NCBI GenBank assembly: GCA_030248215.1
Contig: JASANG010000935.1
Coordinates: 1 to 64,000, forward strand
DNA from: Enoplolaimus lenunculus
Taxonomy: Eukaryota > Nematoda > Enoplea > Enoplida > Thoracostomopsidae
Length of the DNA: 64,000 bases
Direction: 5' to 3'
Shown: positions 46,701 to 57,099 of the stretch, in pieces
Layout: every line of letters starts with the position of its first letter
Numbering within the stretch: the first letter of the stretch is position 1
The notes under the pieces: model-generated
Databases searched by the model: none
What the model was told of the DNA's origin: nothing
Seen by the model: the letters and a program-made list of their open reading frames with translations, nothing else
Translations under genes and position numbers: made by a program

Positions 46701-47813
46701 GTTGTTGTTGTTTTGTTGTTGTTGCTATTGTTTTTTTTGTTGTTGTTGTTGCTTTTGTTTTATATTTTTAGGTCATGGAGATCTGACGCGAAATGGTGTC
46801 CGAAACGGTTGTGTTGAGTTGCTCACAAGTATTCGAAAACGAATACATCCAAAATATCATGTGTTTGGTCATATTCATGAAGGTATGAGAAATGACTTAT
46901 TCAACCAAAAATGCATGATACAAGAGTGGGAAACTCTTGGGGTTACGCATGGTACAAAATGTAACACCCGTCGTTGCGTTTTTGGTCAAACCCGTTATTT
47001 AGAAGGGGTCTTCTGCAGGCCCGTAGCCAGCTCACCTTGCTAGGGGGCTAAAAATTTACCAGGTCGGGCATACAAGGGCTTTCGTTGACTTACAAGCACG
47101 GTTGAAAATTTTTTAGAACGGGGAAGGCATAACAGTAGTATAAATCATATTTCTCAACCTCAGCCTAAGCCTAATCCTGTGCCTAAGCCTATACCTAAGC
47201 CTAAGCCTAATCCTGTGCCTAAGCCTATACCTAAGCCTAAGCCTAATCCTGTGCCTAAGCCTATACCTAAGCCTAATCCTGTGCCTAAGCCTTACCTAAG
47301 CTTAAGCCTAATCCTGTGCCAAAGCCTATACCTAAGCCTAAGCCTAATCCTGTGCCTAAGCCTATACCTAAGCCTAAGCCTAATCCTGTGCCTAAGCCTA
47401 TACCTAAGCCTAAGCGTAATCCTGTGCCTAAGCCTATACCTAAGCCTAAGCCTAATCATGTGCCTAAGCCTATACCCAAGCCTAAGCCTAATCCTGTGCC
47501 TAAGCCTATACCTAAGCCTAAGCCTAATCCTGTGCATAAGCCTAAACCCAAGCCTAAGCCTACGCGGAACACTTGGTTCAACGCTTAAGCTGATTCTATT
47601 GCAGTCCTGCAGTAAAACGGTCAGCCCCTGATCTGTACATGAGCCCGTTTATTTAATATTTTTGAATATTTTCTAGGATACGGAACAACAACAGATGGTT
47701 ACACAAAATTTGTCAACTGTTCTGTTTGCGACTGTCACATGCGTCCTGTAAACGTTCCAATTTGCTTCGATTTGCCGTTGGCACATGGAATGTCAAAATC
47801 AAAATCAACATAA
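38939..47813 (+). CDS. MPPED-type metallophosphoesterase (UPF0046 family)
   Basis: Seven exons: 38939-39154, 42416-42695, 43957-44040, 44950-45154, 45881-45996, 46772-46882 and 47677-47813 (TAA). They give 1149 nt, 382 aa, all in phase. The family hydrolyses phosphodiesters with two metals; its physiological substrate is unclear. GDFT (148 on), [32 protein letters not shown] and [10 protein letters not shown] match the family in order. The first metal motif, normally SDTH, is SCTH here: Cys127 replaces the Asp ligand. The other ligands are present, including the His in GHIHEG that MPPED2 has lost. The first exon is less certain. It ends [15 protein letters not shown] and joins in phase, but an alternative start is the ATG at 42377. 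The introns carry at least eight transposons and two unstable repeat arrays. Confidence 0.85.
39608..39781. mobile_element. TTAGGC-core TIR element with 8-bp duplication, reverse
   Basis: GGCCAGTGTAAAGAACAGGG to CCCCTGATCTTTACGTGGTGCC with a perfect duplication AATCCCTT (39600-39607, 39782-39789). The hexamers read CCTAAGC-like, as expected for this orientation. It lies in the long first intron of the MPPED-like gene. The frame at 39397-39585 just before it was considered as an exon but lacks support. Confidence 0.9.
40825..40926. mobile_element. Minimal hAT-like element, CAGGGTTCCAA family
   Basis: About 100 bp: CAGGGTTCCAATCGGAAG to TTCCGTTGGAACCCTG with flanks TTTATCAC and TCTATCAC. Between this and 39781 only AT-rich intron and fragments of other repeats were seen. 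Confidence 0.75.
41333..42390. repeat. Cluster of CACATTTGAGAAT repeats split by a hAT-like element
   Basis: ACACATTTGAGAAT and its inverse ATTCTCAAATGTGT occur at 41341, 41480, 41585 and 42320. Two copies of GCACCTATTACCAGTTGAT are followed by similar text containing ATGAAACACTACA (41660) and ATGAAACGCTACA (42377). The second overlaps the alternative start of the MPPED-like frame. Related full units lie at 44590-44850 and 60515-60725. Confidence 0.6.
41669..42047. mobile_element. hAT-like element with CAGTGGCGGATCC ends
   Basis: CAGTGGCGGATCCAGG to GGATCCGCCATTG with a perfect 8-bp duplication ACTACAAG (41661-41668, 42048-42055). It is close to the copy at 526-901 over its full length, including the internal piece of the CTGTAGTGACCC family. 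Confidence 0.9.
43227..43376. mobile_element. TTAGGC-core TIR element (GTTACTTT variant)
   Basis: GGCCCATGTTACTTTAAGG to CTTAAAGTAACATTGGCC, 150 bp with a short TTAGGCTTAGG core, in intron 2 of the MPPED-like gene. Confidence 0.8.
43410..43562. repeat. GC-rich palindromic element
   Basis: GTAGTCCGGCGATATGCGGC on the left and GCCGGCATACGGCGACG on the right are partly inverted, ending GAGTATAGCGCAACCCT. It is related to the element at 20757-20886. Confidence 0.45.
43649..43878. mobile_element. CACTGCAAAAAA-family MITE
   Basis: CACTGTAAAAAATTGGTGAG to CCATTTTTTGCAGTG, TA on both sides. One internal block, CTCCACCAGAGTCAAATTCG, is duplicated. It is 78 bp upstream of an exon of the MPPED-like gene. 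Confidence 0.85.
44235..44472. mobile_element. TTAGGC-core TIR element with 9-bp repeat at flanks
   Basis: GGTCCATGTAAAGATCAAGG to CCCTGTTGTTTACATTGACC. GATTAACAG repeats at 44226-44234 and 44473-44481. The core has runs of TTAGGC broken by AATACGCTCATTC spacers. Confidence 0.88.
44590..44850. repeat. CACATTTGAGAAT-family unit
   Basis: ATATTTTCAAATGCG at the left and ACACATTTGAGAAT at the right. The text between (CATCAGTTAGCGATAGGTTT) matches 60540 onward. The 73-residue frame across it is repeat-derived. Confidence 0.6.
46112..46530. repeat. Inverted duplicate of 56603-57099, with TTAGGC-core element
   Basis: The segment holds a TTAGGC-core element at 46112-46318 and then about 210 bp that is the reverse complement of 56603-56828 with few changes. 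The copied part includes the last 36 codons and the 3' flank of the DB-domain gene. It lies in intron 5 of the MPPED-like gene and stops where the GTT microsatellite begins. Confidence 0.85.
46530..46760. repeat. (GTT)n and (ATT)n compound microsatellite
   Basis: Triplet repeats GTT, then GTTGGT, GTT, ATT and GTT again. They end 12 bp from the splice acceptor of an MPPED-like exon and so form part of its pyrimidine-rich tract. The Leu, Cys and Val runs in frames across it are by-products. Confidence 0.95.
47014..47120. repeat. CAGGCCCGTAGCC-family fragment
   Basis: CAGGCCCGTAGCCAGCTCACC to GACTTACAAGCACGGTTGAA; the right end is missing where the telomere-like array begins. A SINE body fragment with GGTACAAAATGTAACACC precedes it at 46945-47008. 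Confidence 0.6.
47110..47645. mobile_element. TTAGGC-core TIR element with 36-bp higher-order repeat
   Basis: A reverse-orientation family member: AACAGTAGTATAAATCATAT at the left and CCCCTGATCTGTACATGAGCCC at the right. The core, 47160-47560, is an ordered array of about eleven 36-bp units. Each unit is six hexamers based on CCTAAG with fixed variants CCTATA, CCTAAT and CCTGTG. Its right end is 31 bp from the last exon of the MPPED-like gene. The Lys-Pro frames are by-products. Confidence 0.88.
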
Positions 47814-47969
47814 AATTTTTTGAAATTAATTTTTTTGAATATGCGCGTAGCCAATGAATATTTAAATCTTGGTCTCTCGATCCACTATGAAAATTTGACT
47901 ACGGCTTAAAATTTTCAATCGTTGCTTGTAAACTATATCAAATCAACACATTGTGCCCTTGGAAACTTT

Positions 47970-48070
47970 GGCCAATGTAAAGAACAGGGGCGGGACTGTA
48001 TATAAGCGTATTCTTAAGCCTAAGTTAAAATGGTCTCAAGCTTAAACTTTAATTCTACAGCAAGACACGG
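47970..48070. mobile_element. Truncated TTAGGC-core element
   Basis: GGCCAATGTAAAGAACAGGGG and one or two CCTAAG words; the right end is lost. The flanking 48070-49400 contains no gene I can support. It holds a TTGCAAATTGCAG-rich patch at 48450-48700 and a possible old repeat with GCGAAGCGAACGAG near 48270. Confidence 0.65.
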
Positions 48071-49406
48071 CCATACTATCGCCCTCTTTGCTTTATGTCC
48101 AAGACTTCGTTTAACTGTAAAATCAAACATTTTGACTAAAATTGCTCGTTTCGCTCAAAAATCTCACTGTTTAATAAACACTTTCAGTTACTTCATATGT
48201 CTTCCAACGTGACGGAATCCAAAAATTTCTAACGGTGTATAAGCAATAGTGACGGCATTAACCTGTCCCAGCGAAGCGAACGAGAAGCCAAACGCAATTG
48301 TAATGATCACAAAATTGAGAAACTTGCGAAATAAGCACCTTACGATATTTTTCATAAAAACGTTTTTGCCAGGGTTTATACCGGCGTTTCCCGATCGCTG
48401 TGTCTATCGGCCCCTGCATGTCATCTTTGATTTTAGTATCAAACAGTCACTCTGGGATTGCATAAACTTGCATTTTGCATATATTGCAATAAACTGCAGT
48501 GATTTCCGTTGTAAAATTGCAAATTGCAGAAAGTAAACAACAACTCGAGCTTTCCTGTTTCAAATACGCATGCAAGTCAACGTTAGTTTGATGCTACAGA
48601 CAAACTATGACACGCACTTATTGCTAATTGCAAATCGCAGCATGCAGCTTGCAGCTTTGTAAAATTGCAGTATTCTGCAAATCGTGCAAAGTTTGTTTAG
48701 TTCTATTAAGCTTGTTGCAAGATTGCAATGCAACTATGCAGAGGCGATGAGTGGTTGCTATAATACGACCAGAGGTGTAAGAGGATAAAGATTATTTTAC
48801 CCGAGCTGCGCTTTATCCGGAAACATTTTAGTTTTACCCGAGGGTACACCCGCGAAAATTCCTTTACCCACAACCCGCATTTATATACCAACTCTCCCTT
48901 ATTTTTCTTCTGCGTTCAATAAACTTGTGTATTTTAAAGTGCATTGATGTTTTTCGCTCGATATACGTTATACAAAAAAAAACTTTTTATTAGTAACTTT
49001 CAAAACGAACCATTAAGTAAAAAATGTAACACCGGATATTATTGCACAATACACCTATCACTGGTAAAACTAGGTTATTTGCCGATGTGTGATTAGTGAA
49101 TCAAAGCATTCTTGTATGTACGAGACATTCAGAACACTTGTGAACTTTTCCAAGCCGAAAAATACATCCTGTATACGAACGCGAAAAATGTCGGTAAATG
49201 GAATAAGAAATATTTTGTTGCCGCGATGCCATTCAAAGAGCTGCAACTATTTTTTGGTTTAACAGCAAATTTCATTCTTTACTCATACGGTAAAAACAGT
49301 TTAAAAATTCATGTTTGTCTGCATTATCTGGTTTCAGGTTTAGTCAAAATTTTAGGTGGTTAAAGGCTAAAAATTGTTTACCCGCACTTCGAAATTGTAT
49401 ACCTGA

Positions 49407-49609
49407 TAAGGGTACAATCGGAGGTCTGCCTCCAGATCCGGCTCCGGCAGTAAATCGGCCTACGGCTCCGGCTCCAGTAGAGTTCTTGCCGGAACTAATT
49501 CACCGTCAGTTTTACTATCTAATTTTGCCTCACCTCCTGCTCTTGCTCCGGCAAGTTTCGTTGACCTCCGGCTCCGACTTCGGTATTTTTCACCTCCGGT
49601 TTCACCCTG
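49407..49609. mobile_element. CAGGGTGCAACCGG-type hAT-like element, left end worn
   Basis: GGGTACAATCGGAGG to CACCTCCGGTTTCACCCTG, with GGCTCCGGCTCC words in both arms. Another fragment follows at 49760-49850 (CAGGGTACAACCGG). Confidence 0.6.
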
Positions 49610-50002
49610 ATACATGTAGGTATACCCGCATCAAAAATTTGGCATCCGGACCGCGTTTACCCTCGTGCACCAGTTCTGGTTGCTACAATTCTAAAGCCGA
49701 AGATTTTTTACCAACACTCAAAGAATTCTATGTTGGCAAAAAAATTTTGTACAGTCAAACAGGGTACAACCGGAAATTTGCCTCTGTATTCGGTAGAGAA
49801 TTTACATCCAGATCCGGTCAAAATTTTGCTGGATGATCCACAATTTGGTTAGAGTTAAACTTTTCGTATTCTAATAAAAATTGTATAGTACGCCCCGGTT
49901 ATTCGGTTGCACACTGTTACTTATTTTTAATTCAGCCCATGTTAGTTGTTGCGCAACCCCATTCTTTTTTGACTTGCTCCGAAGCATTTTTGTTGATTGG
50001 TA

Positions 50003-50208
50003 CACTGCAAAAAACGGTGAGTCAAATTGACTCTCTCCGAATTAGGCTTTTCCGGACTACACAAACTGAGTCAAATTTGACTCCGCCAGAGTCAAACGTG
50101 CGAATCAGTGAATCGAGACTCTGGCGGAGTCGAATTTTGACTCAATTTGTGTAGTCAGGAAAAGCCTATTTCGAAGAGAGTCAATTTCACTCACCAATTT
50201 TTGCAGTG
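50003..50208. mobile_element. CACTGCAAAAAA-family MITE
   Basis: CACTGCAAAAAACGGTGAG to CACCAATTTTTGCAGTG, TA on both sides, complete. Confidence 0.85.
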
Positions 50209-50269
50209 TATATGCTATATCACAGTAAAACTTTTTATGGATTTAGTAAAGTTTATGCATAGGTTGTTT

Positions 50270-50460
50270 GAGTGCGTTTTATTTAATTGAGTAGTCCAGG
50301 CCATTCTTTGGCTTTGGTCTCTATTACGAACTTTAATGTAGGTGTCTTGGACTTTAACCATAACGGAGTCTTACTATAGGGATACAGATTACTATTCATT
50401 AGGACACGAGGTGGGTGCCTTCCACTTTAATTACCTCCTTCTCATTCGAGTCACTACAGC
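50270..50460. repeat. Partial CTGTAGTGACCC-related element
   Basis: TCCAGGCCATTCTTTGGC to CATTCGAGTCACTACAG. The variant is shared with 53385-53578, which has TTTAGGCCATGTTTC at the same place, so these two form a subfamily. Confidence 0.55.
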
Positions 50461-50704
50461 ACTCTTGTTGTTTACTTTGGAATATCATTTGTAAAGTTCG
50501 AAACGCCAAAATTAATCAAAATAGAAAGTTTAAAAAGTAAACACTTTACTCTGACACAATAGCGTTTGCTGCTGAAATTGGAAAATATATTGTTAATTTT
50601 ACTTGATTTCAACTCCAAATTCAGCTTCCATATAGGTTGAAACCCTGATTATCTCGTTTTCAAGTCAACCCCTCTTTGTTATAAAATTCGAAATTGCATC
50701 GCAG

Positions 50705-50900
50705 GGCCCATGTAAATTACAGGCGCGGAACAGTATAATAAGCATATTTTTAAACCTAAGCCTAAACCTAAGCCTAAGTCGAAGCGTAAGAATGAGCTTA
50801 TTCCTAAGCCTAAGCCAAGCAAAAAAACGACTCTAAAGCTTAAGCTTACTCTATTACTGTCCCACAGAAAAACGTTCCGTCCCTGATCTTTACATGGGCC
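50705..50900. mobile_element. TTAGGC-core TIR element, reverse
   Basis: GGCCCATGTAAATTACAGG to CCCTGATCTTTACATGGGCC, core of CCTAAGCC words. The flanks ATCGCAG and ATCGTAG suggest a slightly changed duplication. From 50901 to 51581 the sequence is plain AT-rich spacer. Confidence 0.8.
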
Positions 50901-51581
50901 CATCGTAGGCAATTTAATCTTGTATCGTGTAGTACGTGACAAGGTGTATTTTAAGATTTGAAGTGTGATTTTAAATTTTAGATATTTTTAAAAAATGTGA
51001 AAAGAATTTTGCTATTTCATATTAAATATAACCAAACGCTTGCACAGCCGCGTTGGGTTCAAATGAGCTAAGTGTTTGCGTAGTAAACGTGTTTTAATTT
51101 ACGGTCATATAAACTTAAGTATGGTTTCAGAAATTCAGCCATTTACCTATCAAAAATAGCAGTGGATTTATAACTGCATAAATCAGTCGGATTCTGAAAT
51201 AAAATTTGTTTGATATTTGATTTTTGATTTTTTTTTAAATTTTAAATGACAATTTGGCGTGAAGGCTTCGCCCGTCTCCTGCTATCTTGCGAAATCGTTA
51301 GTAAAATGCATTTCGTCCTGTGTGTTTACTTTTAGAAAATTTCATATCTGTAATATATAAACATTTATTACGCAACCTCAGTTTTCAAATATTGAAGCTA
51401 AGCTTATTATCAATTGTTGACAGAACATATTTTAGCTTCAAAGTTTCATAAGAACTGTTGCTCTTTGTGAATGCTTTAGTGGTAATTTCTCGTCTAAACG
51501 AGTTTAAGTCAAACATTCGCTTTTATTATGTGAAATTTTAGTTTATTTAATGTATATAGGTATATAACATTTCCGTTATTT

Positions 51582-52022
51582 CTGTAGTGATCCGAATAAG
51601 AGGGGGATGGACTGATATTTATTTGGCATCTCCGTAGGGCACCTCCAGTTATTCGGTTACGGACTGTTATTTATTTTTATCCCACGCTCCGCCACCCTTC
51701 GTTACTGATATGTATCCGGTGCTGCAATTATCCGTTGAATTAAACGTATATTTGTCTTGTGTCAATAGCTTAAGCGATAATGCAAGGTTATACTTAGGAT
51801 CATTTTTGTGCTACAATTAGAGAAACCGAACTACGGTTTGAAGCTTTGAACTCAACTTTATTTAATCCTGGAGTCATTTATGCGCTACAAATAGGAATAA
51901 TTAACATTTATGAACTCTAATTACGGTTTAGGGACTCTATCCGCTTACGGACTCTTATTAGGGATACGAACTAAACTTATCCGCTTACGGACTCTTATTA
52001 GGGATACGACCTAAACTTAAAA
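51582..52022. mobile_element. CTGTAGTGACCC-family element with internal tandem duplication
   Basis: CTGTAGTGATCCGAATAAGAG starts the element; the right end is lost after a 37-bp tandem duplication containing CCGCTTACGGACTCTTATTA at 51950-52020. Confidence 0.7.
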
Positions 52023-52119
52023 TTATGCTGCGTTTAATGAACTCCCTGTTAATCTTGGCCGCATATTAACGTAAAATACGTTTGACTTAACTAAAATAAT
52101 CACAAATATAATTGTTTCT

Positions 52120-52371
52120 TAAAAGTGATTTATTTCTGAGTTTAATAACAGTAAACATTAACTCACAGTCTAAGTTGAGTTGATTTTACTCTTAGTCGAT
52201 TTTGTACCGGATGAGTTGATCAATTGTCTCAGAATGAATCGACTGAACTCATAATTCTGAGTTCTGATGCTCCTAATTGAGACATGCGTAATGCGTCGTT
52301 TACATTAATTTGTGTACGCGATGTGAAAATGCTCATTCTGAATTAAAATCAACTCACTTCAGTTTACAGTG
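52120..52371. mobile_element. CACTGTAAATT-family MITE, worn
   Basis: The GAGTTGATTTTACTC-type body and right end CTTCAGTTTACAGTG are visible. The body carries an unrelated insert near 52280-52325. It lies about 120 bp upstream of the DB-domain gene. Confidence 0.6.
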
Positions 52372-52493
52372 CACTGTTTAAATCGATACAGTAAAACATA
52401 GCTGAAAGTCAAAAATATCGATCCTGATAATCGGAATTTTGAAATATTAAATTTAAGTAAAAAAATAACTTTTATTATTTTTAAACTAAAAAA

Positions 52494-55400
52494 ATGATGC
52501 TTTTACCGTTTATCATTTGGTTTTTTGTAACTTTTTTCGCAAGTTTCACCGCTGCAATGTCAGTGAACGCGTTCGGTTCGTCAATCCCACGCGATTTAAT
52601 TTTACCATTTCAAGATATTTCAAAAGATTGCTCTACTGCGCAGGTAAAAGTTTTTGTTTTATTTTCACAAATTTAAAATGTTTTTTGCAAAAATTTCAAC
52701 CAGGAAAATAATGCTTAACAACGAGTGTCCCCTGCATTTTTGTGAGGCTTAGTTCAGGCTACTTTCTAGTCAGCTGTAAGCCAGTTTACGATTATGCCGA
52801 ACCGTCACTTGAAAGACAGTAATTATACATTTTTTGGCCCATGTTACTATAAAGGAGGGTCCAGGTTTCTGGTGGGTCTACAAAAGTGTAGGTTTAGAAT
52901 CTAGATTACATTTTTTAGCTTCGACTTAGGCTTAGGCTTAAGCTTACGCTTAGCGATACATTTTTGAAACGCTTAGGCTTAAGCTTAAGCTTAGGAATAC
53001 GCTTAATCTACTGTTACGCCCCTAAAAGTAACATTGGTCCATTTTTTCAATTTAAAAAGTATACAATTTTCAAAGTAAACACATATTCTTTTTCAACGAA
53101 AGATTTTGGAGCAAACTTTTAAATTTCATAAAGGAATGTTTAGAGTGTGTGTTGTTTACGGGATTTCGAATTCACTTTTAGGGCCTGTAGCTGGTTAAGT
53201 TTAATCTCTGGTTGTCTACAGTTGAAAGACAAAATGGTTGCTTCAAGTTATACTCCCAAAATTAATGCCGTATATGTATTTTCTAAAATATTTATAGCAT
53301 CTATAACCAGTTGGTGATAGGTCTTGTAAGTTTCTAGCCAGCTGATGGCGAGCTTCTGAAGGAAGTACATTTTTTACGGTTGACTGTTACATATTTGAGT
53401 AGTTTAGGCCATGTTTCTCCTTTGGTCTCTTGTGTGGACTCTAATTATGACTTATGGACTGTGTCCATTACCGTCTCTATTTAGGGACAAAAACTGTCAT
53501 CGGTTGGGACACAAAATGGGGATCTCACTCTTATACCCCTGTTGCTTCGGGTCGTTATCATATTCAGGTCACTGTAGTCTTCGACCCATTTTTAGGATTT
53601 TATAACTTACAAATTTGAAAAAAGAAGTTTGAAAAATTGACAAAGAAATTTGAAAAATTGTAAATAATTTGAAAAAATTGAAAAAAGAAGTTTGAAAAAT
53701 TGAAAAAAGAAATTTGAAAAATGGTTAAGAATTTAAAAAATTGAAAAAATAAGTTTGAAAAAAAGCTGATGAATTTGATTTTCAGAATGGCGAAAACAAA
53801 ATGTGTATGGAAAATTCAGTGTTCGCTGCTGAATGCCAGTGCAGTTGTGATCGCTTGTGTCGACTGCAGCGACGGGAAATTGCAAATCGACGCATTGTGC
53901 GATGCTGTGAAAGTCAACTGATCGATCCAGAATGCATGGAAATATGCAGTTATGACTACGATCGTGCAAAGGTATAACAGACTACGGCGTGGGTTTTGAA
54001 ATTTTACTTAAGTATTTACTTCAGTTTGGCTTATGCATGAGCCACTTTGACTTGCGCCCGCCTTGTAGAAAAGAAATAGGGCTATTTACTACTACTGTTT
54101 GTGAAACACACTGTAGTTTATAAACAACGTTGGGAAATTAAATCTATTTTTGCAGAGGTCAAATAATTAAGTATGTGATTATTTAATATCAATATTAGGT
54201 AACTCTTCAGCCAGTTGACTACATTACAGTATATCAAAAATGATCAGAGACTTAAAACAGTGTTAAATCAGCAACAACCTTAAGACAAAGGCAGGCTAAC
54301 AACTGTACGACATGAAATAAAAATGCCGTTGACCAATCAGGTTTTTGGCTCATATAATGATATATATATGGGACCGGCCGCTTTCCGTGGAGCTGGCATG
54401 GAGTTGGGAAAGTTTAAGTTTTAGACTAATTTTTTTGCATCGGCCTAGTATAGGTTTATCTTTATTTGTAGGCTTTGGAATATCATTATACTACTGTTAC
54501 GTCCATGACCTAGACGTGGGCTGCAGATAACCTACATCTCCTAATCTGTCTTGACTAACGTCGGTTGGCTTTTGGAGCTGTTTGACCTTCATTATAGCTT
54601 GAAATTATTATCAAAATAATTTGTTGCTATAAAGCAATAAATTATAAATAGTATTTTGTGGCACTGTTGACAAAATTATTAGCTACACAACTAAAGACAC
54701 CAATTTTTAGCTATCCCGAATGGCGTTTCGGTGCATCAAAGACTTTCCAAAAGTGCTTTACTGTGCCGCCGGAGGATTCCGCAATCCAGCAAGCCGACGT
54801 TGTTGTGAGCGTCGTAACGTCACTGCGCATTGTATGCCGTTTTGTGAAGGCGCGTTTCCGGATCCGTGTAATTTGAATACTCAGGTACAAAACAAAATGC
54901 GAAATATCGTAAGTATATTTTTGTTTATTATATTTTTATATTTGAAATTCCAAGCAAAGCAGACATGTGTTACTCGTAGCATTAATGGGAACAGCTTTAA
55001 ATAGCTTAATTTAAGGGTTCACAAACATATTAGCATTTTGAAATAAAACATTATTGCCAAGTAGCGTTTGCTACAGGGTAATGTTGTTTCGCACGCGACC
55101 GGATATCAGACGCCGACAAAAAATCGACATCCGGCTTCGGCTCCAGTGTTTTAAGTGACCGGATATTATTTGTAAAAAACTTAAAAAATTTTATACCATC
55201 ATTTGTATTCTATGCAGAGTACCGTCGAACGGATTGACTTACTTTTACATAATTTTTTATGTTACACATGTTATGTAAATCTCTGCATGTAACCGTGTAT
55301 GCTCACAATGTTTATTAGGTTACAATAACGTTGGAAAACCAGATATAGATGACGAGTGTCATTCTATGGTCGTTACAGAGTATATCTCAGCATATTTCTA

Positions 55401-56709
55401 TTATTCCTATGGCTAATCCTAAACTTCATCGTAAAATGGGTCTATAAAGCCTAAGCATACGCGAAAACAATATAGCCTTAATCAGAGCCAGAAATAGGCG
55501 GAGACAGGTCATGAAAAGTCTCGGTCTGGGTCAAGTTTTGGAAATCACCGAAAAAATAAAATTTTCAAAATAAACAATTTCTGATGCTGTTTTCGTGGTT
55601 TTTTGTGTTTCTTCATAGTTTTTTTGCATGTTTTAAGAATATCATCTAATAATTATTGCGTAACTATGAAAAATCATAGATTCACAAAGAAATTTTGTTA
55701 TCATGCATTACTTGCTTCAACAATATTAACTTGTCGTTTTTTACATGTTTATCAGCATATGCTAAACCACTGAGACTCAAGGAACCGAGACCTGCCAAAT
55801 ACCGAGACTTGCCGACACTGAGACCGAGACTTCCATCCTTGATCTTAGCCACATCTGGTTTATAGTACCTGTGGAAACCTAGATGTTGTTAAAAGGAACA
55901 TGTGCCAAACGAATATTGCAACTGAACGCAACGCTACAAAAACAGAATAGTATAATAGGGATGTTGTTAAAGTGTTACAAATACGTCGGCCTGAGATGTT
56001 AAACTTTGTCACGTAAACACTTTGGTACCTTCAGCCACGGAACGAAGAATTGTAAGCTACGTTCTGATATTTGAATGCAATTTTGTATTAAATTTGAATG
56101 CATTATCCGGATCCGGCCGGATATTAGATTATTCGGCTCCGGCTGCGGCCGGATATTAGATTATCCGTCTCCGGCTGCGGTCTGATATTAGATTATCCGG
56201 CTCCGGCCGGATATTAGATTATCCGGTTGCGGCCGGATATTATATTATCCGGCTCCGGCCGGATATTATATTATCCGGCTCCGGCCGGATATTATAATAT
56301 CCGGCGCCGGCTCCGGCGCCGCCATTATTATTACTACGAGATTAGGCCAAAAGCTGAATTTAGCATTATTTATTCTGCTCGGTTTGAAGGCTGCCAAACA
56401 TTTTTCTACGAAGTTGATCCCTGAATGGCGCCGGGAAAATGGTTCCCAATGTAACAGAACTGAGGCGACCTCGACTCTGGATCCCCGATAAATCGTTTTC
56501 TCTACTTTTACTGAGTGCCAAGTTGCATTAAATTATTTTAGCATTTTGAATGTTCACAGTACGCGTGGGATACGCTAACATGCCTTCAAGATAACATCCC
56601 GTATCTGCCGAATTACGAAAAAGTTCACTGGGACGCGTTTGCGACGCCCAAAAACATCGGTTGTGCGCTGGCAAAAGGTCTCCTGCCCCAACTTTTAAAA
56701 AAGAAATGA
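52494..56709 (+). CDS. Secreted DB-domain cysteine-rich protein (nematode family)
   Basis: Four exons, 52494-52643, 53786-53971, 54711-54884 and 56560-56709 (TGA), all phase 0, give 219 residues. The first exon codes for a signal peptide (MMLLPFIIWFFVTFFASFTA). The DB module is a nematode extracellular domain built on CC-x-C-x-C repeats, with unknown biochemical role. Exon 2 shows ECQCSCDRLC and CCESQLIDPECMEICSYD. Exon 3 shows FRCIKDFPKVLYC and CCERRNVTAHCMPFCEG. Exon 4 shows LTCLQDNIP. The 3' end is less sure: exon 4 has a possible donor at 56603 that would join in phase to an exon at 57188-57271 with YHRCCEN, giving a different C-terminus. The 36 codons beyond 56602 are duplicated, still open, in the MPPED-like gene. 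Confidence 0.85.
52836..53039. mobile_element. TTAGGC-core TIR element with 8-bp duplication
   Basis: GGCCCATGTTACTATAAAGG to CCTAAAAGTAACATTGGTC, duplication CATTTTTT at 52828-52835 and 53040-53047. The core includes GCTTAGGCTTAAGC words. It is in intron 1 of the DB-domain gene. Confidence 0.88.
53385..53578. repeat. Partial CTGTAGTGACCC-related element
   Basis: Variant with TTTAGGCCATGTTTCTCC and GACACAAAATGGGG, ending GGTCACTGTAG. It matches 50270-50460. Confidence 0.5.
53600..53770. repeat. A-rich minisatellite TTTGAAAAATTGAAAAAAG
   Basis: About seven degenerate units just ahead of the acceptor of DB-gene exon 2. Confidence 0.85.
55078..56330. repeat. CCGGATAT element with tandem CCGG array
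   Basis: The left part has CGCGACCGGATATCAG near 55095. The right part, 56104-56330, is about eight units of 26-30 bp built on GGCCGGATATTAGATTATCC and CCGGCTCC. Their words resemble the arms of the CAGGGTGCAACCGG hAT-like family, so the array may have expanded from one. The middle holds AT-rich intron of the DB-domain gene with no exon. Confidence 0.6.
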
Positions 56710-57099
56710 AATAATTTGAATTTTAAAATTAAAGAATGGAAAGTTTGAAAAAAACAACAGCGGTGATTTGAAGGGTTCTCGTAAGGTCAAAACGCTAACA
56801 AATTTTTCAACAATTTATTCAAAGTGTAGGCCCATGTAAAGATCAGGGGCGGAACGTTTTTCTGTGCGACTAGAAAAGTGTAAGCTTACGCTTTAGACTA
56901 ACTTTTTTGTTTGGCTTAGGCTTAGGCTTAGGCTTAGGCTTAGGCTTAGGAATGAACTCATTCTTACGCTTACGCTTAGGCTTGATAGGCTTAGGCTTAG
57001 GCTAATTGATATGCTCATTCTTACGCTTAGGCTTAGGCTTAGGTTTAGGCTGTGGAATATGCTTATAATACTGTTCCGCCCCTGTTCTTTACATTGACC
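56603..57099. repeat. Duplicated segment with TTAGGC-core element (56829-57099)
   Basis: The first 226 bp are the end and 3' flank of the DB-gene frame; the rest is a TTAGGC-core element, GGCCCATGTAAAGATCAGG to CTGTTCTTTACATTGACC. The whole block is inverted at 46112-46530. No clean target duplication flanks the transposon. Confidence 0.85.

Noticed and set aside
46460-47043. Frames rich in Cys, Leu or Val leading into the MPPED-like exon
   Set aside because: Only 46772-46882 is a real exon; the rest reads the GTT and ATT microsatellite.
47179-47631. 150-residue Lys-Pro/Leu-Ser frame
   Set aside because: It follows exactly from the 36-bp higher-order repeat of CCTAAG hexamers.
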